Positions 57,703 to 64,000 of a DNA stretch of 64,000 bases are shown here, piece after piece (position 1 is the first letter of the stretch; the number at the start of each line of letters is the position of its first letter). Location: assembly GCA_036924285.1 (NCBI GenBank), contig JAYKYS010000011.1, positions 2,666,001 to 2,730,000 on the forward strand. The letters run 5' to 3'. The notes beneath the pieces were generated by a model. That model was given only the letters and a program-made list of their open reading frames with translations, was not told where the DNA came from and did no database searches. The DNA comes from Asterella californica (Eukaryota > Streptophyta > Marchantiopsida > Marchantiales > Aytoniaceae). A program made the position numbers and the translations under genes.

Positions 57703-58571
57703 ACGCGGGCTCGGGCTCGGGCTCAGGCTCAAGCTCAGCTCAGCTCCGCCTCCGCACTCTCGCACTCCGCTCTCACGCCTCCGCACTCACGCACCTCTGC
57801 TCCTCGAAGCCTCTAAACGTACTCCACACCTCGACACTCCCGCTCACTCTCCGCTTTGCTCCGCTTGAAGTAGAGTACAACGGGCACAACACACCAAAAG
57901 AGACTCGGATCCACCTCGAATTGCAGAAGATTGCACCAAAAGAGGCTCCAAAACAGCAAAAACAGCTTGCGGGTGACCAAAATCTGACGTAAAACAGCAA
58001 GAACACCCAAATTCCAACCCGAACACCACCACAACAGATTCGCGAATGCACAAGATACACTTCGCGAATGCACACACACACAACAAAACTCCTAAGCTCG
58101 AGTTTCCACACGAAATTGCACCAAAATCTGACGTAACTAGCCTTTTTGCACTTGCGGGTGTCACGGCAGCGAACTTCGACATGCCATAACTTCTTCAATC
58201 CTTGACCAAACTCCACGAAACTTAGTGCACTAGAATCGTCTCTCCAATGTGCTTCCAAAGAGTCCACTCCGGCCCGACATTGACAAGTACTCCGTCTGCC
58301 ACGCCCAAACACACAATCCGGCTTCAACAAAACACTTCAAGAACATTCCGCAAAATTTCTGCAGCGCTTCCGCATGATAGAAATCTCCACTCGACCCCAA
58401 CAACAGCAAATAGATCTGCGACCAGCAATGTAGCATGCGGCCACACACCTCGATCACAGCTCCAAACAATTAAGCACGAACGACAACGCCCGAAGATACC
58501 AGCGGATGATTTCAGATTTCCGATCAGCGAGCTCTTACTGAACTCCACCTCGAATGCACTCAGTTCTTCGA
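57703..58571. other. No gene; LTR-like fragment suspected
   Basis: Continues the DNA into which El2 inserted. It opens with a GGGCTC/CGCACTC simple-sequence run. CCATAACTTCTTCAATCCTTG and the following segment are of a kind often seen in plant LTRs. The 185-codon minus frame at 57773-58330 is Cys/Trp-rich without motifs, and the other two minus frames overlap it, so I do not call a gene. Confidence 0.4.
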
Positions 58572-58868
58572 GTAATCTGCATTGAGATATTACCATCTCC
58601 AACACTACAACAAAGATTACTCACAAATGATCAAGCCAAACTCGCTCTAAACGCGAAGAGAATCCGAGTTACACTCAACTAGACTATCCACCATAGCCTG
58701 GAGCTTGAAGGCTCAACTCGAAGAACTAAGGCCTCCAAGCCCTACCTGCGAAGTATACTCCTAGTGGGCTCTCCCTCCCAACTCGCCCTAACGGCACTAA
58801 CGGCCTTATCGGGATGCGTCACTTCATACTCGGTCAACCTAGCCAAGGTGCCAAACTGACATGACAGC
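58572..58868 (-). repeat. Isolated copy of the 297-bp spacer of the C-family terminal module
   Basis: Closely similar to 35980-36276 in C1 but without the flanking 106-bp units. Separated from the C2 terminal module by 145 bp of other sequence. Confidence 0.85.
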
Positions 58869-59013
58869 AATAAGAAACAACAGTATTGGTTCTCTTCAAG
58901 ACGATGGACTTCATACATGAGATGTCATATAAACATGTGTGAACCAAGAGAGTAATCTTTTGTTAAGTTTGCTTTCTATTACTTCGAGCACAACAAAGAT
59001 GAACAGACAACAA

Positions 59014-59522
59014 TATCTTGCGCATATACATCGCTACACAACATACATTGCTGTCAAAGTTACACTACACACACACACAACACGTGGACGATGTCATACA
59101 CATACACAAGTGTACCACAATATGATAAACGATATGTATTCGTTCCACCATACCAACGGACATTAAACAATCATTAAAGTCGAGCCAAATCCACTTTGTG
59201 CTCGTAGAGACTCCAGATTGTACTCACAAAGACTATCCACCATAGCTAGGAGCTTGAAGGCTCAACTTGAAGAACTAGGGCCTCTAAGCCCTACCTGCGA
59301 AGTATATCTCTAGTGGGTCATCCCAAGAACTCATCCTAACGGCACTAACGGTCCTACCGGGATTAGCCACTTCGCACTCGACCAACCTAGCCGAGGTGCT
59401 AAACTGACGTGATAGGTGTCGTGCGCATACACATCGCTGCACAACATACATCGCTTTCAAAGATACACCACACACACACACAACACATGGACGATGTCAT
59501 ACACATACACAAGTGTACCACA
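59014..59522 (-). repeat. C2 terminal 509-bp module (106-297-106)
   Basis: 106-bp units at 59014-59119 and 59417-59522, spacer 59120-59416. Lengths are identical to C1 although the spacer has diverged. The minus strand TTAGGGAGACGAT before it is polypurine-like. Confidence 0.78.
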
Positions 59523-59689
59523 ATCGTCTCCCTAATTGGCGGTTAGGTCCCTCTGACTCCAGATAGCTCCATATACCAACTACGTGATATACACCTTCAT
59601 GGGTGCAAGGATCAAGAGGCCGGGTGCTATATCGCCTCATCGTTAGTCACCCGTCTGTAATCCATACCACGCAAAGATCTAATCGGCTA

Positions 59690-60204
59690 TCTCTGCTATA
59701 TACACCGAGGACAAACCCACCGTCCGTAAAAATGACACTGAGAGATGGAGTCAAACATGTCATGTGCCAACCTCTCGAACAACCATCACACACCAACATA
59801 CGGATTGCTCCACCAGTAGACCTACACAACATACACCTCAAGCGTATAACTGCTAAGCTTGGATCAACGGTACCATCGATGTTGGGAAGATGAGATGACG
59901 CGCAATTACGCACATGGTCTTTCCAAACAACACCATCATGGCCCTCTAACATGAGTACTCTAGAAGATAACACCTCACGCACTCGTAAAATAGTGCGCCC
60001 TATGGTCACATCCAACATCGTTGGTGCAGTCTGCTGTAGATAGATATAATTGTCAAGATGAAACCTACGAATCGATGATCGATAACCTCCTCCTCGAATA
60101 GTCACATATCGCAACGTGTCTCTATGATGAGCAATCACTAGGTTCTCAAAAGTCATAGGCATAACTCTCCGAAATGTCTCTACTCGTTTAGAACATACGT
60201 TCAC
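59690..60204 (-). pseudogene. pol: C2 integrase C-terminal region with degenerate PHD finger
   Basis: IAHHRDTLRYVTIRGGGYR and YIYLQQTAPTMLDV lead to ILRVREVLSSRVLMLEG and KDHVRNCASSHLPNIDG. The PHD finger keeps CMLC, MLVCDGC and GWHMTC, but a frame change replaces the final WVCPRC with a frame-shifted tail. It is in the same position as in C1, so the finger belongs to the family and is not a chance neighbour. Confidence 0.85.
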
Positions 60205-60960
60205 TCACATATCCAGATCATCAAGGTTCAACACCTCAGCAGAATCACGACGAATGATCGAAAGTAAATGTGGATCTCGGTCATATAATAGAAAATACGG
60301 TGAGAAAGAAGCCAAAAACGCTTGTCGGCTAAAACGATAACCCATAGTCAACCATGGAAACTGCACATCCCAGTCTCGCAAGTGATCTTTTTGCAAGCCA
60401 TACTTGTGTAATCCTCTCTTCATCGTTTGAACTACCCTCTCCGTCAAACTATCCGCCTCAAGATGATCTCGAGATGTAGTCCGATGATGCTGATCTCACA
60501 AGACCTGAAACTCACCAAGGAACTCTGTACCTTGGTCTGTCAGCACTTCAACTGGTGCGCCAAAACGACTCATCACTCGATCTAAAAATGCATATGCCGT
60601 CCTTTCACTCGCCTTGTTCGGCAATGCCACCAACTCAATCCATTTGGAGAAGTGCTCCACCATCACCAACACATACCGATGGTGACGTATAGTCAACGAT
60701 AAAGATCTCGCAAAATCTAAACTCCAACGGTAACCCAACCCCATAATCGATAAGAGATGTAACTGTGGAGTAGGAGCATTAAACGATGCTCGTACTCAAT
60801 CACAAATCACACATCGTGCGACAAACTACTGCACATCGACGTGCATACCACGCTATCAATACTGTCCTTGGAATAAGCTATGTGTACGCTTCACTCTAAA
60901 ATGTCCCAACTCCTAATGGGCATGTCATACTAACTGTGTCCTTTGGGATGGATGTGACAC
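60205..60960 (-). pseudogene. pol: C2 integrase, broken into several frames
   Basis: Zinc-finger remnants near 60.8-60.9 kb (GHFRVKRTHSL) contain stops. The core has YRWSLDFARSLSL, VEVLTDQGTEFLGEF and LTERVVQTMKRG, carrying the Asp, Asp and Glu of the DDE triad. A gap with frame change lies near 60450-60495. It reads through the place where C1 has its one-base deletion. Confidence 0.88.
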
Positions 60961-61314
60961 TATCCGTACTCTACCATCATCCCATACTCGAAGTACATGT
61001 CATCTTTCTCATGAAAATCTCTTCGCTCGTTGAACAACACGATCTCGCTCCTTGGTACTTATTGTGTCTATCACTATGTCAGTACGTAGATACTTCATTA
61101 CACTCACATCGTCATGGATATCTCGCTGGTCTGATACACCATCTCCATCCTCAAGATCTGGAGACTCATCATCTATTTTCTGATCAGAGAAAGATACGAC
61201 TTGGCACTTCATACTAGAGTACATGACCAACACACAAAGAAAGGCTGATGCATGCCATCCTGGCTCTATCTCCTCATCAACCTCGTCATGCCATCGAGCC
61301 CCAGTCTGATCTTG

Positions 61315-61960
61315 CTAACTCGTGCATGGGTTGCGACTCATCTCATCGGCATCTAGGTTTGCAACTCCATGTCTATGCACTACGTGGAAGTCATACTCCT
61401 GTAAGATTAGAATCCATTGTGCAAGCTTTCTTGTAAGCTTGTCAGACTCCATCAACCACTTGAGTGGTTGATGATCAGTGATGAGAGTAAAAGGGTTCTC
61501 AAACAGACAACATCGGATGTGTGCAACAGCCCACACTGCAGCTAAACACTCCCTCTCGTACGAACTGTACCTCATCTCCGCCGAATTGTTGAAGCAACTG
61601 ACATATGTCACCACAAACTCCTTTTTCTCATCATCATGTTGAGTCAGCACTGCTCCAAGTCCCAACATACTCCAATCAGTGTGCAGTTGGAAAGGACGTC
61701 CCTTAACGAGTCTCCTCAAGATGAGAGCAGATCAACCTATCCTTGAGATCTACAAAAGCTCGCTCATGTTCATCTCCTCACTGCCACTCTTGGTTCACCT
61801 TCATCAGCTTGGTCAATGGCTTCGCAATTGCACTAAACCTTTTCATGTATCGATGATAGAAGTTCACCAAACCAACAAATGCTCGAACTCGACTCACATC
61901 TGTGGGGCATGAGATACGTGCAATAGCCTCAACCTTCGGTCTGTTGAACTTCCAACCCAC
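61315..61960 (-). pseudogene. pol: C2 RT thumb and RNase H
   Basis: FVGLVNFYHRYMKRFSAIA, then after a frame change FQLHTDWSMLGLGAV, YSSYERECLAAVWAV and FTLITDHQPLKWLM, with the three RNase H acidic residues. It ends VANLDADEMSRNP, giving the continuation lost in C1. Confidence 0.88.
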
Positions 61961-62039
61961 CTAGGTAGATGGTATGACCCGGATACTCTACCAACTCTTG
62001 AAAGAACTTACACTTCCCAGGGTGTAACTTCTACCCATG

Positions 62040-62845
62040 AGCTCTCAACCGCTCGAACACATCCCGTAAGTGTCTCTCGTGCTCCTCCACTGTAGCACTA
62101 TAGACTAAAATGTCGTCAATATAACATCTGACAAAATCCAATCCTGCTAGGATTCTGTCCATCACCCTTTGGAACTCAGCAGGGGCGTTCTTCAACCCAA
62201 ATGGTAAGAACCGTCACTGATACAAACAATCCTTGCCGTGAGAGTCAATTCCTCAGAATGCTATCTTGGACTTATCTTCTTCTCCCCTGGCAACTGATGA
62301 TACACTGCTCGAAGATCCAAAGTACTGAAGACCTTCACATGCCCCACTGCATCAAAGATCTCTTTAAGTTTTGACATGACATACTTATCAAACTTCGTCT
62401 GCCAATTGATAAGACGGTAGTCTCCACTATCAGTGTAGTTGTCATACATATCCTTCTTTGCTGGTATAATTGTGACACATGCATACTCTTCATGCGACAT
62501 CTCTATCAACCCAACCTCCAACAAGTCTTGAGTCCTACTTTGGATCAAGGCTTTCTCCATGTCAATGTATCTGTAAGGACGTCGGAAGATTGACATGTCA
62601 TTAGTCAAGTCGATCCGTATACCTGGTCCCTTCAAGGTACCCAAATCCTTCATACTAAAGATAAAACAATTCCTGTAGCTCTTCAGGAATCTTTGGACTC
62701 TTCGTCTCTCCTCTCTTATAAGCTTGGGTCCAATCTTTGGCTCCCAATTATCTTCTGTCACCACGCTAGAGGTAGAAGACGAAGTCGTTGACAGCATGCT
62801 ATCTTGCAGCCTCTGGAGCAGTTTCTTTCTGCGGACCACCAACAA
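62040..62845 (-). pseudogene. pol: C2 reverse transcriptase
   Basis: EERRRVQRFLKSYRNCFIF, PGIRIDLTNDMSIFRRPYRY, KLKEIFDAVGHVKVFSTLD and, after a frame change near 62265, LPFGLKNAPAEFQRVM and YIDD. TGA at 62253-62255 is shared with C1; TGA at 62214-62216 replaces a Trp. It contains the intact target site of insertion S near 62040. Confidence 0.9.
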
Positions 62846-62915
62846 TCTCCACCGTCACTGTGCGAAAAACTCCTGTAGTCCTAGCTGCAAGCTCCACAGT
62901 CTCTCCTATAACATC

Positions 62916-64000
62916 TCATGATGTCCAAAGATGACGAACTCCACACGCCTCGCTCCCAGTCTTTGTCTCCACCGACTCGATACACAAAGAGCTCAAAAGT
63001 GTTTGAGTAGTAACACCCGTCAATCGCATCCGATGCTGCTCAGCCAATCCAAAGCTAACAATCCATGTCAAGCAATTCAAATCCATTGCTTGACCCAACA
63101 CTTGACGACGTGAAGCCTCTGATATGGAAGCTACTGCTGTCGTATCCGTAGCGAAATCCATCGCTCGTTTTCTCTCATCGGCATTGAGCTCCACCAACTG
63201 CCGTAACCAAGCATCCCACACGAGCCCAAGTCCTCCATCTCTGTAAGCATGTGACGCTGGAAAGCTCACCAAGGTGGACAATGCTGTCATGGACCGTCTC
63301 ACTAGGTTCACCACTGTCATGGATGACTTATTGACGACTCTCACTACTTGAGATCGTCGTCTTGCATCCAAGATGCTATCAATCGTGAGGTGCGCTGGTC
63401 GTCTCATTTCATCGTGTGTGCGCTTAAGCACTACTCGCGATAACAAGTTCGTCCACCATAATCATGGACGATGTGCACGAGATCTTACTCTCGCTGCATC
63501 CAACAATACTGCCGGTCCAACCCAAGACCGCACTTGGTGCACACTCGTCATCATCTATGTACGAGCATTACCCAACAAAGGAACGTTCTCCAAGATGTAC
63601 GCTGGAGAATCCACCTGATGCATCTGGAGATGTCAAAAGATCTGTAACATCTCCTAGAACATCTTAGATCGCGGGTCATGTAAACCTTGGTCTCTCCCAT
63701 CGCGTGTGTGGTCTTGACATGGCCACCCGACTATCACCAAGTGAATGGTGTCAACAAACATAAGATCATGCGCTCTCAGCAGCGAAATATCTGACGATAA
63801 TGCTTGCTGATATCTTCTAACGGCTGATATGAGCAACAACTCAGGATATCTCTGCATGAAACGTACCACATGACGCAATGAGATGCATCTCGTAACCTCA
63901 TCTTTCTCCACATACAAGTATCGTTGTACTTGTATGCCTGCTTGCAATACTGCAGCCAAACCTGTGCTGATCACTCCAAACAGCTCCAACACAAATACAC
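62916..64000 (-). pseudogene. C2-encoded cytosine-5 DNA methyltransferase, partial at window end, with stops
   Basis: Transfers methyl groups to cytosine C5. On the minus strand the C5-methyltransferase motifs appear in order: motif I (LELFGVISTGLAA, with Val for the usual Gly), motif IV (LVIVGWPCQ with the catalytic PCQ Cys, then GLHDPRSKMF), motif VI (AYILENVPLLG with ENV), a motif VIII-like segment (ARVRSRAHRP), a motif IX-like segment (DERKRAMDFA) and motif X (RRQVLGQAMDLN). Stops lie at about 63654 (TAG), 63633-63635 (TGA), about 63564 (TAG) and about 63480 (TGA). It lies directly upstream of RT on the same strand. I have no N-terminal domains because the window ends. Confidence 0.85.

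Larger units (their letters stand above)
59014..64000 (-). mobile_element. C2: relic of the PHD- and methyltransferase-bearing Ty3/gypsy element, cut by window end
   Basis: On the minus strand: cytosine-5 methyltransferase (from beyond 64000 to about 62925), RT, RNase H, integrase, PHD region and the 509-bp terminal module. Colinear with C1 from RT onward, without insertion S. Many stops and frame changes. Gag and the 5' end would lie beyond the window. Confidence 0.88.

Noticed and set aside
57773..58330. 185-codon minus-strand frame
   Set aside because: Cys/Trp-rich without motifs in LTR-like sequence; the other two minus frames are equally open.

Overview
The window looks like nuclear DNA of a streptophyte (a land plant or charophyte alga). 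Evidence: a 12-exon pectin acetylesterase gene with GT-AG introns, a MULE transposase relic, a plant-type FCP1/NLI-phosphatase relic, and Ty3/gypsy retrotransposons in nested order. One gypsy family carries a cytosine DNA methyltransferase; retrotransposon methyltransferases are known from charophyte algae and dinoflagellates. I cannot name the species.

Layout. 1-7 kb: one apparently intact host gene, a secreted CE13 pectin acetylesterase on the minus strand (1927-6712), with two abutting perfect palindromes in its presumed promoter. 7-18 kb: decayed genes and unusual repeats: an RPA70-like OB-fold fragment split by a frameshift, an FCP1-like phosphatase pseudogene with a hairpin array in intron 1 and a related array beyond its 3' end, and a MULE transposase relic. 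18-26 kb: AT-rich, mostly featureless, with an 84-bp satellite-like array interrupted by an LTR-like insertion. 26.3-35.0 kb: complete gypsy element El1 (minus strand, 1373-bp LTRs, near-identical). 35.9-46 kb: relic C1 of a second gypsy family whose integrase is followed by a PHD finger; it is split by a 5968-bp insertion (S) with its own decayed ORF. 46.9-57.7 kb: complete gypsy element El2 (minus strand), related to El1, its LTRs differing in length through a tandem repeat. 58.6-64 kb: relic C2 of the same family as C1, with a cytosine-5 DNA methyltransferase upstream of reverse transcriptase, cut by the window edge.

How the parts relate. El1 and El2 encode gag-protease in one frame and reverse transcriptase, RNase H and integrase in the -1 frame. 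Both overlaps hold the same heptamer GGGTTTT in the correct phase, followed 6-7 nt later by a stem and a potential H-type pseudoknot whose second stem differs between the elements by a compensatory change. This is the best-supported new mechanism here. C1 and C2 together suggest a retrotransposon coding for both a DNA methyltransferase and a chromatin-reading PHD finger. Many premature stops in the older relics fit CGA to TGA or CAG to TAG changes, as expected if methylated cytosines in silenced DNA deaminate.

Most non-host open frames are relics. The pectin acetylesterase is the only gene I judge intact; El1 and El2 are structurally complete but carry stop codons in pol. All exon models and alignments were made by eye.
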